Assembly: GCA_031552655.1 (NCBI GenBank)
Contig: JAVBML010000029.1
Span: 1-8,217, forward strand
Reading direction: 5' to 3'
DNA length: 8,217 nucleotides
Origin: CAZTPH01 sp031552655
GTDB taxonomy: Bacteria > Pseudomonadota > Gammaproteobacteria > UBA9339
The notes below the pieces were generated by a model that was given only the letters and a program-made list of their open reading frames with translations, was not told the origin of the DNA and did no database searches. Positions 1 through 7,376 of this stretch are shown piece after piece. Numbering within the stretch: the first letter of the stretch is position 1; each line of letters opens with the position of its first letter. The position numbers were made by a program, and so were the translations under genes.

Positions 1-1515
1 GCTCGGGAGCAAGATAGCTGCATTGCTGGGGAGCAAAATATCAATGGCCACCGCCATGTACTTACTGTTTTAGAAGAGGAGCATCGCAGCCTACAAAATG
101 AATTAAATGATGCCGATGTTTCCTATGGTGGATTACAAAATAGGATAGCTGCACAGAAAGTCTATTTAGAGCATCTTGGAACACGCATCACCTTGGCTAC
201 GGATGATCGAGAACGCCGAAAAGACAATCTAGAAAAGTTGCAGATTCAGAGAAAAGAGATATTAGAAAAATGTGATCTGGCAAGAATAGCGCGGCAAAAT
301 AGCAATGCGAGCAAGGAAGATTTACTATATCACCGCGATGAAATTCAAGGGAAACTTAGGGCAAAGCAGCGAGCAATGAAGGAGAATAGCGAGGCCCTGG
401 CAACACTGATAGCGCAGACTAAGCTAATTGAGACCCAGGTTGAATATTTAACTCGAAATCTTGATCGTTTCACACAAAATTTAGTTGCTCTAAAGGAACG
501 GGAGGAGAAACTTAGGGGGTTAATTATTACCAATGTAGAACCCTTGGAGCAATTAGAAACTGGTCTAGGTGAGAAGTTAGCTAGGCGCGTAGATGTGGAA
601 TCGAATTTGACAGCTATGAAACAAAAACTTTCACAGTTAGAGCAGGAACAGGGAGAACTAAACCGCAGACAAATGGTGCAGCGAGAGACTAACGCTACCA
701 TTAGGGAAGGGTTGGAAAAAGTGCGAACGGAACATCAAGTAGTGGAAGTACGCTACACGGTTCATGGAGAGCAACTTAGGGAGCTAAATTTTGAATTTAC
801 TGCAGTTAGTGAAAGCCTCGATGAAATGATCTCCTGCGAGGAGAAGGAACAGCAATTATCTAAGGTAACAACAAAAATAGCAAAACTTGGGCCCATCAAT
901 CTTGCTGCCATTGATGAATTAGAAAAACTAGAGGAACGAAAAAAGTACTTAGATGGTCAGAATCAAGATCTACTTGATGCTTTAGGTAACCTAGAAGATG
1001 CCATTAGAAAAATTGATTCTGATACCAAGGAAAAATTCAAGAATGCCTACGATGCCATCAATGAAAAGTTTCAGGAGATATTTCCTCGAATATTTAATGG
1101 GGGTAGAGCCTATTTGGAGAAAACTGCAGATAATTTGTTGGAAACGGGTATTATGATAATGGCTGAGCCACCGGGAAAACGCAATGCTAGCATTCATTTA
1201 CTTTCAGGAGGAGAGAAGGCTTTGACAGCCATTTCATTGATTTTTGCTATTTTCCATTTAACTCCGGCGCCATTTTGCATATTGGATGAAGTGGATGCAC
1301 CTCTAGACGATCTCAATGTGGTTAGATTTCGCAATTTAGTAAAGGAAATGGCAAAGAGTATTCAATTTATTTTTATTACCCATAACAAATTGACCATGGA
1401 AATTGCGAATCAACTCATTGGAGTTACGATGCAGGAACCAGGTGTATCACGTACGGTTGCCGTGGATATTAATGCAGCAATCTCCCTAGCTGATGGTAAA
1501 AAAACCGGTACCTAA
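1..1515 (+). CDS. smc: Chromosome partition protein SMC, C-terminal half (5' end outside window)
   Basis: The frame is open from base 1, so the gene begins upstream; 504 residues are visible of a protein usually near 1,150-1,200. Visible residues 1 to about 290 are a charged, Glu/Lys/Gln-rich coiled coil, the arm after the hinge. LGPINLAAIDEL then opens the C-terminal ATPase lobe, with the ABC signature LSGGEKAL (Ser at visible residue 402), Walker B CILDEVDAPLDD (Asp 429, Glu 430) and the H-loop His in FITHNK (residue 461). The N-terminal Walker A, the first arm and the hinge are outside the window. SMC dimers bind DNA topologically and, with kleisin partners, compact and individualise the origin regions. 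The 27-nt gap to zipA suggests co-transcription. TTG at 193 is an internal codon, not a start. The head motifs are intact, so the gene looks functional. Confidence 0.97.
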   Translation, partial: AREQDSCIAGEQNINGHRHVLTVLEEEHRSLQNELNDADVSYGGLQNRIAAQKVYLEHLGTRITLATDDRERRKDNLEKLQIQRKEILEKCDLARIARQNSNASKEDLLYHRDEIQGKLRAKQRAMKENSEALATLIAQTKLIETQVEYLTRNLDRFTQNLVALKEREEKLRGLIITNVEPLEQLETGLGEKLARRVDVESNLTAMKQKLSQLEQEQGELNRRQMVQRETNATIREGLEKVRTEHQVVEVRYTVHGEQLRELNFEFTAVSESLDEMISCEEKEQQLSKVTTKIAKLGPINLAAIDELEKLEERKKYLDGQNQDLLDALGNLEDAIRKIDSDTKEKFKNAYDAINEKFQEIFPRIFNGGRAYLEKTADNLLETGIMIMAEPPGKRNASIHLLSGGEKALTAISLIFAIFHLTPAPFCILDEVDAPLDDLNVVRFRNLVKEMAKSIQFIFITHNKLTMEIANQLIGVTMQEPGVSRTVAVDINAAISLADGKKTGT

Positions 1516-1542
1516 ATATAAAATAGATTTGATGGAGAAAGC

Positions 1543-2175
1543 ATGTTATCCCTAGTTTTTTATTTAATAATCGGAGTAATTATTTTAGCCACAGCTTTTC
1601 TATTGATTCGTGGTAAAAAGCAAGGTAGTAAAATTCTTGGAAATCAGAAAGAAAATATTTCCCCGGAGATGTGGCGGCTAGATACAAATGAAGAGGAATC
1701 TAGCGCCGAAGAAAGTAGTTCTCCCTTTGATTCCAATTTAGTAGTACTCAGAATTAATTCTTTTTTAGGTAAGCCCTATATGGGCTATGAGTTACATCAA
1801 GCACTTCTCGATGCGGAGATGCGTTTTGGTGAAATGGATCTTTTCCATCGCTATGCGACCCAGGATCGTGGTAAAATTCTTTTTAGCATTGCAGCGGCAA
1901 CACCCACGGGTCAATTTTCATTGGAAAATATGGGATCATTTAAGTGCAACGCATTGTTTTTATTTATGTGCTTAGATACAAAATCAAAGCTAATGGATAG
2001 ATTTGATCTTATGTTGGATACCGCTAGGCAGCTAGCGGAAGAGCTAGGAGGAGATATTGTTGATGATCTTTTGCGGCCAATTAATGCCGGTGTTATTAAA
2101 AAAATACGAGAAAGAATTTGCGATATAGATACTAGCAATCACTATGCGATGGATTTTTTAGATAATCTAGATTAG
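1543..2175 (+). CDS. zipA: Cell division protein ZipA, short-linker form
   Basis: The protein has 210 residues. Residues 2-22 form an N-terminal transmembrane anchor, followed by basic RGKKQGSK, the N-out/C-in arrangement of ZipA. Residues 24-65 are a short acidic, Ser-rich linker. Residues 66-195 are the FtsZ-binding ZipA C-terminal domain, recognised by RFGEMDLFHRY, the hydrophobic FSLENMGSF region and FDLMLDTARQLAEELGGDI, all close to family consensus. ZipA tethers FtsZ filaments to the inner membrane and stabilises the Z-ring. The E. coli protein is 328 residues, and most of the missing length is the Pro/Gln-rich linker. GGAG at 1534-1537 lies 5 nt before the ATG and supports this start. 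The position between smc and ligA is the usual gammaproteobacterial order. Identification rests on domain architecture and context together. Confidence 0.95.
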   Translation: MLSLVFYLIIGVIILATAFLLIRGKKQGSKILGNQKENISPEMWRLDTNEEESSAEESSSPFDSNLVVLRINSFLGKPYMGYELHQALLDAEMRFGEMDLFHRYATQDRGKILFSIAAATPTGQFSLENMGSFKCNALFLFMCLDTKSKLMDRFDLMLDTARQLAEELGGDIVDDLLRPINAGVIKKIRERICDIDTSNHYAMDFLDNLD

Positions 2176-2180
2176 TAATA

Positions 2181-4205
2181 ATGGAAGATAGGATACAAAT
2201 AATCAAGCGTGTTAATGAACTACGAAAACTATTGCATGGTTATAGCCATAGCTACTATATTCTGAATCATTCCCAGGTTCCCGATGCGGAATATGATAGA
2301 TTATTTAGTGAGCTAGAAGAACTGGAAGCGAAGTATCCCGAACTGATTACCATTGATTCTCCTACCCAGAGAGTTGGCAGTAAACCATCGGTATCATTTA
2401 GGCAGTGGCACCATGCAGTGGCAATGCTTTCTCTGGATAATGCTTTTAGTGTTACGGATGTTTTAGCCTTTGATAGTCGTATCAAGGAACGCTTATCTCT
2501 GGAGCAGACTACTAAAATCGTCTATCTGTGTGAACCTAAAATAGATGGAGTAGCCGTGAGTTTAATCTATGAGGATGGTGTTTTAACAAGAGCTGCTACT
2601 CGGGGAGATGGCATTGTGGGAGAAGATATTACACAAAATATAAAGACGATTCCCAGTGTTCCATTGGTTTTACGGAGCAATAGCGTGCCCACTTTTTTGG
2701 AAGTAAGAGGAGAAGTTTATTTTCCCCTCGAGAGTTTTCATCGCTTGAATTTCGAATCCCAGCGCCGGGGGAAAAAATTATTTGCCAATCCTCGCAATGC
2801 CGCTGCGGGTACCATCAGACAATTAGATTCCAGAATCACTGCCAGTCGTCCCCTGGATATGTTTTGCTATGCCATTGGTGAAATCCGTGGTCATCGAGCG
2901 TTACCTAAGACCCAAAGTGATGTGCTTCATAAATTAACTACCTGGGGATTCAGAGTTAATGGTGATGTGGAAGTAATATTTGGCATAGAAAATTGCATCG
3001 CTTACTATAATTTTATGGCAACCAAAAGGGATTTTCTATCCTACGAGCTAGATGGCATAGTTTATAAGGTAAATAGTTTAGAACAGCAAACTAAGTTAAG
3101 TTCTTCATCTCATGCTCCGCGGTGGTCCATTGCTCATAAATTTCAAGCGCGGGAGGAGATTACCCAAATAGCTGCCATTGATTTTCAGGTAGGTCGCACC
3201 GGTATTTTAACTCCCGTGGCTAGGCTTAATCCGGTATTTGTAGGTGGAGTAACCGTAAGTAATGCTTCGCTGCACAATATGGATGAAGTTTGGCGCAAAG
3301 ACTTACGTGTAGGTGATACGGTAATAGTACGTCGAGCCGGTGATGTTATTCCCGAGGTGGTAGCTCCGATTAAAGATCGTAGGCTTGAAAATAGTAGTGC
3401 TTTGGCCATGCCCTCCTGCTGTCCTATTTGTGGATCGAAGATTACTAAGAATGCTGATGAAGTTGCCATTCGTTGTACCAATGTTCTATTTTGTAAAGCG
3501 CAGCTAAAGGAATCACTGAGACATTTTGCTTCGAGGTCAGCTATGAACATTAAAGGGTTGGGTGATGAACTCATAGATAAATTAGTGGACCTTGATCGGG
3601 TAAAAAATTTTTATGATATTTACCAACTAGTGCCCGAAGATCTTCTCGTTCTTGAGGGTTACGGCGAGAAATCTGCTGGCAATATTATGGCTTCCATTGC
3701 CAGGAGTAAACATACTACTTTTCCTAGATTTATCTATGCCCTAGGCATTCATGAAGTTGGTGAAATAACGGCTCAAAATTTGGCTAATCATTTTCGGACT
3801 TTGGATGCTTTCATGGTTGCTTCGAGGGAAGATTTGGAGAAAGTTGCTAACGTTGGCGTAAAAATTGCAACCAAGATAGAAGATTTTTTAAAAAAGAGCG
3901 GCAACTGTGAATTAATAGGTAAGTTAATGGAAATTGGTATCAATTGGCCAAAATTAGAGGATTTTTCCGAAAAAAAACTATGGGGAAAGAGCGTGGTAAT
4001 TACGGGAACTCTTGAAACCATGGCACGAGAAGTAGCTAAGGAAAAACTAATTTATCTTGGCGCTAAGGTAAGTGAAAATGTTTCCAGAAGTACGGATTTG
4101 TTGATTGCAGGAGTCAACCCCGGTAGTAAGTTAGCAAAAGCTAGAAATCTGGAAATTAAAGTGTTAAATGAAGAGGAATTTTTAGGAATTCTAAAGGAGG
4201 ATTAA
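2181..4205 (+). CDS. ligA: NAD-dependent DNA ligase LigA
   Basis: This 674-residue protein is the usual LigA length (E. coli 671). It joins 3'-OH/5'-phosphate nicks using NAD+ during Okazaki-fragment sealing and repair. Domains in order: Ia NAD-binding region (about 1-70, with YYxL and PDAEYDRL), adenylation domain with the nucleophilic lysine in CEPKIDG (Lys120) and RGDG at 141-144, OB-fold (about 320-400), and a zinc finger at Cys414, 417, 432 and 438 with the same spacing as E. coli. Helix-hairpin-helix repeats follow (about 445-590), then a BRCT domain (about 597-674). All expected motifs are intact. The start aligns with the family N-terminus, but no Shine-Dalgarno sequence precedes it; it lies 5 nt after the zipA stop, so translational coupling is likely. 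The gene should be essential. Confidence 0.98.
   Translation: MEDRIQIIKRVNELRKLLHGYSHSYYILNHSQVPDAEYDRLFSELEELEAKYPELITIDSPTQRVGSKPSVSFRQWHHAVAMLSLDNAFSVTDVLAFDSRIKERLSLEQTTKIVYLCEPKIDGVAVSLIYEDGVLTRAATRGDGIVGEDITQNIKTIPSVPLVLRSNSVPTFLEVRGEVYFPLESFHRLNFESQRRGKKLFANPRNAAAGTIRQLDSRITASRPLDMFCYAIGEIRGHRALPKTQSDVLHKLTTWGFRVNGDVEVIFGIENCIAYYNFMATKRDFLSYELDGIVYKVNSLEQQTKLSSSSHAPRWSIAHKFQAREEITQIAAIDFQVGRTGILTPVARLNPVFVGGVTVSNASLHNMDEVWRKDLRVGDTVIVRRAGDVIPEVVAPIKDRRLENSSALAMPSCCPICGSKITKNADEVAIRCTNVLFCKAQLKESLRHFASRSAMNIKGLGDELIDKLVDLDRVKNFYDIYQLVPEDLLVLEGYGEKSAGNIMASIARSKHTTFPRFIYALGIHEVGEITAQNLANHFRTLDAFMVASREDLEKVANVGVKIATKIEDFLKKSGNCELIGKLMEIGINWPKLEDFSEKKLWGKSVVITGTLETMAREVAKEKLIYLGAKVSENVSRSTDLLIAGVNPGSKLAKARNLEIKVLNEEEFLGILKED
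4193..4200 (+). promoter_or_regulatory. Strong Shine-Dalgarno inside the end of ligA
   Basis: AAAGGAGG is a near-perfect anti-SD match 5 nt before the ATG at 4206. It is formed by the last ligA codons (Lys-Glu-Asp), so it is both coding and regulatory. It fixes the start of the downstream nuclease gene and contrasts with the SD-less ligA and prmB starts in the same block. Confidence 0.85.
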
Positions 4206-5549
4206 ATGGAAATTCAATTTTTGGGGGCTACCCAAACGGTAACTGGGTCTAAATACTTACTAAAGGCCGATAGACAAATTCTCATTGATTGCGGACTATT
4301 TCAGGGAGCAAAGGAGTGGCGTTTACGCAATTGGGAAAAATTTCCCGCGGCTCCAGCAGCCATTGATGCTGTGGTACTAACCCATGCGCATTTGGATCAC
4401 ACGGGTTATCTTCCTCTATTAGTAAAAAATGGTTTTAGGGGGAAAATCTATGCCACAAAGCACACCGTAGCCATAGCGAAGATTTTACTATTGGACAGCG
4501 GGCGTCTCCAGGAAGAGGAGGCAAGTAGAGCCAATAGATTGGGTTATTCTAAACATCAACCCGCAAAGCCACTTTATACCCGAGATGATGTGGAATTGGT
4601 TTTTAAAAAATTCTGCATCGTGGATTTTTATCGCCATTTTAACATTGGTAAGAGTAGATTATATTTTAAGCGAGCAGGACATATATTTGGTGCCGCAATG
4701 TTGCTAATCGAAAATGAAGGTAAAACTCTATTTTTTAGCGGTGATCTTGGACGTCCCGAGGCTCCATTTTTACTGCCACCGGAAGATAGCGTAGTGGCGG
4801 ACTATATGGTTATAGAATCCACCTACGGTGATCGACTCCATGAGCAATCTGATCCGGAAGATGAATTGGGAAAAATTATAAATAGGGTTGCTGCCCGAGG
4901 TGGATCTGTTATTATTCCAGCTTTTGCGGTGGGTAGAGCGCAGACGCTTATTTACTATATTCACCAATTGAAGCGGCACAAAAAAATACCGGATATTCCA
5001 GTTTTTCTCGATAGTCCCATGGCACAGCAGGTCACTAATTTGGTTTTAGATACCTTCGAAGATAGCGGTGCGAGAAAGATTTATACGGAAATTCTTGGGG
5101 AAATTTCCTACATTAGCAAATTGAGTCAATCCAAAGCATTGGATGAATATAATGCACCGAGAGTTATTATATCTGCGAGTGGCATGGCTACGGGGGGAAG
5201 GGTTTTACATCACATTCATTCCCTTGGTAGAGATAGTAAAAATCTGATACTTTTTGTTGGACACCAAGTTACGGGTACCCGAGGAGAGAAATTACTAAGT
5301 GGCCAGAGAGAGGTTAAGATTTTCGGCGAAATTGTACAGGTGGAGGCAGAAGTTGCTACCATTACAAATATGTCAGCCCATGTTGACTATGCGGAAATGC
5401 TAACCTGGTTAAACACAGCAGCTCCTCCGCAAAAGATATTTGTTACCCATGGTGAAACTCAAGCAGCGCTATCTCTCCAGGAGAAAATTCAGCAAGCCTT
5501 TGACTACGAAGTGATAATTCCGAAATATCTAGAAATCGAAAAATTATGA
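4206..5549 (+). CDS. Metallo-beta-lactamase / beta-CASP RNA nuclease (CPSF-73-like)
   Basis: This 447-residue protein is complete for the bacterial family related to eukaryotic CPSF-73/Ysh1, zinc-dependent enzymes that cut or trim RNA. The metallo-beta-lactamase core shows HAHLDH (His60, His62, Asp64, His65), GHIFGA (His159) and FSGDLG (Asp180). The beta-CASP insert carries motif A in ESTYGD (Glu204), motif B in SAHVDY (His392) and motif C in FVTHGE (His415). SASGMATGGR (about 323-332) and GHQVTGTRGEKLL (about 352-364) are also typical. No catalytic residue is missing. There is no signal peptide, so it should be cytoplasmic. Its ATG directly abuts the ligA stop (TAAATG) and has its own strong SD. 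RNA is the likely substrate by family; the specific target is unknown, and a DNA-repair role like that of SNM1-type relatives is less likely because the C-terminus is of RNA-metabolising type. Confidence 0.93.
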   Translation: MEIQFLGATQTVTGSKYLLKADRQILIDCGLFQGAKEWRLRNWEKFPAAPAAIDAVVLTHAHLDHTGYLPLLVKNGFRGKIYATKHTVAIAKILLLDSGRLQEEEASRANRLGYSKHQPAKPLYTRDDVELVFKKFCIVDFYRHFNIGKSRLYFKRAGHIFGAAMLLIENEGKTLFFSGDLGRPEAPFLLPPEDSVVADYMVIESTYGDRLHEQSDPEDELGKIINRVAARGGSVIIPAFAVGRAQTLIYYIHQLKRHKKIPDIPVFLDSPMAQQVTNLVLDTFEDSGARKIYTEILGEISYISKLSQSKALDEYNAPRVIISASGMATGGRVLHHIHSLGRDSKNLILFVGHQVTGTRGEKLLSGQREVKIFGEIVQVEAEVATITNMSAHVDYAEMLTWLNTAAPPQKIFVTHGETQAALSLQEKIQQAFDYEVIIPKYLEIEKL

Positions 5550-5556
5550 GTTAACT

Positions 5557-6453
5557 ATGGGTGATAAAAAATTGCGGACCGTTGGTGATGCCATTAAATT
5601 TGCCCAGGATCTTCTCGGGCGTAGAAAAGTATTCTTTGGTCATGGCACGGATAATAGTTGGGATGAGGCAGTCTATCTAGTGCTGTTTAATTTAGATATA
5701 GAGCAAACGCTTACAGAAAAGATTCTACAGAGAAATTTAGCATCTAAAGAGCGGCAATCCATTTTACAGATGTTGAAAAAGAGGGTCGAAGAAAAAATAC
5801 CTCTGGCCTATTTAACTGGGGAAGCCTATTTTGCTGGATTAAAGTTCTATGTGGATAGCAGAGTCCTAATTCCCCGTTCACCCCTGGGGGAGTTGATTGG
5901 TAATAAATTTCATCCCTGGCTATTGACAGAAAAGGTTACCAATATTTTGGAAATTGGTACCGGCAGTGGGTGCATTGCCATCGGTTGTGCCAAGGTGTTT
6001 AAAGAGGCTAGGGTTGATGCTGTAGATATTGATGAAAGTGCTCTCCAGGTAGCTCACATAAATTGCCTACGGCACCGGGTTAAAAGCCGAATTCGCCTAC
6101 TGCAAGGGGATCTGTTTTCTAAGATTCCTGCCGGTCAGCACTATGATATTATTATTAGTAATCCCCCCTATGTGGGAGAGGAAGAATTTAATTCACTACC
6201 TCGAGAATATTACTATGAGCCAAAGCAAGCTCTTTTAGCGGGAAAAAGGGGGGATGAATTTGCCGTGGCGATATTAGAGCAAGCGGTGAACTATTTGAAA
6301 CCTCGGGGAATACTCGTAATTGAAGTGGGCAATAGTGCTTCCCTAGTTGCCAAAAAATATAGGAAACTGCCTCTGTTATGGTTAGAGTTTGAAAATGGTG
6401 ATAGTGAGGTTATCCTGGTTACTCGGGAGCAGTTGGTAGAATTTTTTGCTTAG
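5557..6453 (+). CDS. prmB: Ribosomal protein L3 glutamine N5-methyltransferase PrmB
   Basis: This 298-residue S-adenosylmethionine-dependent enzyme methylates a glutamine side chain of ribosomal protein L3 (Gln150 in E. coli), aiding large-subunit assembly. The N-terminal helical domain carries the PrmB-type block LRTVGDAI...FFGHGTDNSWDEAVYL (residues 6-41), which separates it from PrmC, the release-factor enzyme. LIPRSPLGELI at 104-114 is also PrmB-like. The catalytic domain has the SAM motif LEIGTGSGCIAI (131-142), the acidic ribose-binding VDID (156-159) and NPPY (202-205), which holds the target amide. GDSEVILVTREQL is a typical C-terminus. The length is normal. It starts 7 nt after the nuclease stop with no clear SD, so it probably depends on coupling. 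It is the last gene of the block before a 59-nt gap. Confidence 0.96.
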   Translation: MGDKKLRTVGDAIKFAQDLLGRRKVFFGHGTDNSWDEAVYLVLFNLDIEQTLTEKILQRNLASKERQSILQMLKKRVEEKIPLAYLTGEAYFAGLKFYVDSRVLIPRSPLGELIGNKFHPWLLTEKVTNILEIGTGSGCIAIGCAKVFKEARVDAVDIDESALQVAHINCLRHRVKSRIRLLQGDLFSKIPAGQHYDIIISNPPYVGEEEFNSLPREYYYEPKQALLAGKRGDEFAVAILEQAVNYLKPRGILVIEVGNSASLVAKKYRKLPLLWLEFENGDSEVILVTREQLVEFFA

Positions 6454-6480
6454 TATGGACTATAAAATGATAGCTTCCTA

Positions 6481-6489
6481 TGCTAAGAT
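6481..6489 (+). promoter_or_regulatory. Possible extended -10 promoter upstream of the FimV-like gene
   Basis: TGCTAAGAT has the TGn extension plus a -10-like TAAGAT, about 24 nt before the start codon at 6513. No convincing -35 is seen at normal spacing; TATAAA at 6461-6466 is the nearest. The 59-nt gap is the largest between genes on the plus strand here and the only one with room for a promoter of its own. This is a motif match only. Confidence 0.35.
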
Positions 6490-6501
6490 AAATTAAATTT
6501 T

Positions 6502-6506
6502 AGGAG
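6502..6506 (+). promoter_or_regulatory. Shine-Dalgarno of the FimV-like gene
   Basis: AGGAG sits 6 nt before the ATG at 6513 and fixes that start. The residues that follow form a good signal peptide, which supports the same choice. Confidence 0.75.
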
Positions 6507-6512
6507 ATTACT

Positions 6513-7283
6513 ATGAAAACTGTTTTACACTGCTTGTTATGTAGCATATTTCTTAGCTGTGGCCTTGTCCACGGTGATGAATTAGCTAAGACAGATACTG
6601 TAAATGAAGGGTTAGCAGTGGCGGATCAGCAAACCATTACCATGGAGACCTTACCGGCATTTATAGATTCTGCGAAGCAAACCACTGATTTTGCAGAAAA
6701 TACCCCTAAAGTTGCGAAGGATGAAGCGGCAACGGAGAGTTTAAATCCACGTGGCGTAGATTTAGAGGAGCGCATGGAAAAGCGCCTAGGAGCAATTGAT
6801 GCTAATCAAATTGCGGCACAAGGCAAAATTAGTCAGTTGGAAGAGAAAATTTCCCAATTAGAGCAATTGAATGCAATGAAAATGGAACAAAAATATAATG
6901 ATGGATTTTATGGCAAAGTACAAAAATATGCGGACCATGTTCGAATCTATTTAGGTACGCAGCTTTTTATAGCCATTGTTGCAGCTATTATTGTATTGTT
7001 TTTAATAATGCTTATCTATCTCATCGTAGGCTACAATAGAGCCAATGTTTTTGCCATAGCGAATTATCCCGAGGTTTCCTTGGGAAATCGCGAATTTGAG
7101 GATAATGAAAACTCCACCGATGAAGACATGGACAATGGGTCGAAATTAAACCTTGCTCGAGCTTACATGGATATGGAAGATTATGAGAAAGCACTGAGTA
7201 TTTTACGGGAAGTGCTATCCCAGGGGAATGATGATGAACGCAATGAGGCTCAGGATTTAATTGATAAAATTAAAAATAACTAA
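6513..7283 (+). CDS. Small membrane protein with FimV-type C-terminal domain
   Basis: The protein has 256 residues. Residues 1-21 look like a signal peptide (hydrophobic core CLLCSIFLSCGLV, possible cleavage after VHG); the Cys at 16 is a poor lipobox match. Residues 22-80 are a low-complexity acidic region, 84-125 a coiled coil (heptads such as KISQLEEKISQLEQL), 151-173 a transmembrane helix, 174-208 an acidic linker, and 209-253 a TPR-like segment, LNLARAYMDMEDYEKALSILREVL, matching the C-terminal domain of FimV. FimV proteins are polar hubs linked to type IV pili, twitching and type II secretion, with periplasmic LysM and cytoplasmic TPRs. The topology fits, but there is no LysM and the length is far below that of Pseudomonas FimV (over 900 residues). 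The function is therefore inferred only from the C-terminal domain; calling it fimV would be premature. The tRNA follows after 8 nt. Confidence 0.8.
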   Translation: MKTVLHCLLCSIFLSCGLVHGDELAKTDTVNEGLAVADQQTITMETLPAFIDSAKQTTDFAENTPKVAKDEAATESLNPRGVDLEERMEKRLGAIDANQIAAQGKISQLEEKISQLEQLNAMKMEQKYNDGFYGKVQKYADHVRIYLGTQLFIAIVAAIIVLFLIMLIYLIVGYNRANVFAIANYPEVSLGNREFEDNENSTDEDMDNGSKLNLARAYMDMEDYEKALSILREVLSQGNDDERNEAQDLIDKIKNN

Positions 7284-7291
7284 TAGATTTC

Positions 7292-7364
7292 GGGGCTGTA
7301 GCTCAGTTGGTAGAGCGCCGCGTTCGCAATGCGGAGGTCGGGAGTTCGATCCTCCTCGGCTCCA
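7292..7364 (+). tRNA. tRNA-Ala, anticodon CGC
   Basis: A full cloverleaf folds over 73 nt. The acceptor GGGGCTG pairs with CGGCTCC, with G-U at 3:70, the hallmark alanine identity pair. The D stem is GCTC/GAGC with G18G19 at 7309-7310. The anticodon stem is CCGCG/TGCGG with loop TTCGCAA, giving anticodon CGC (7325-7327), which reads GCG. The T arm is GGGAG/CTCCT with TTCGATC. U8, A14, U33 and the T-loop TTCGA bases are present. The discriminator is A73, followed by TGG, so CCA is not encoded and must be added after transcription. It begins 8 nt after the FimV-like stop and ends 12 nt before maf, implying processing from a polycistronic transcript or a promoter inside the preceding gene; TAAAAT at 7265-7270 is a weak -10 candidate. 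Confidence 0.95.
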
Positions 7365-7376
7365 TGGTTTTATGCT

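Noticed and set aside
345..701. 118-residue minus-strand frame antisense to smc
   Set aside because: Ser/Arg/Phe-rich composition typical of antisense to coiled-coil codons; no SD or recognisable domain. The other opposite-strand frames within zipA, ligA and the nuclease gene fail for the same reason.
193..1515. Separate gene starting at TTG 193
   Set aside because: The same frame is open back to base 1 and encodes continuous SMC coiled coil, so 193 is an internal Leu codon.
1787..1975. 62-residue plus-strand frame within zipA
   Set aside because: It is an out-of-frame shadow of the ZipA domain, with no SD and no recognisable content.
6454..6512. Terminator between prmB and the FimV-like gene
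   Set aside because: The only stem (TAGC/GCTA near 6470-6487) is 4 bp and lacks a U-tract, so read-through is likely.
7329..7376. Upstream in-frame ATG extending Maf by 16 residues
   Set aside because: The extension lies mostly inside the tRNA anticodon and T arms; Maf proteins begin directly with the K-I-I-L-G-S segment at 7377.
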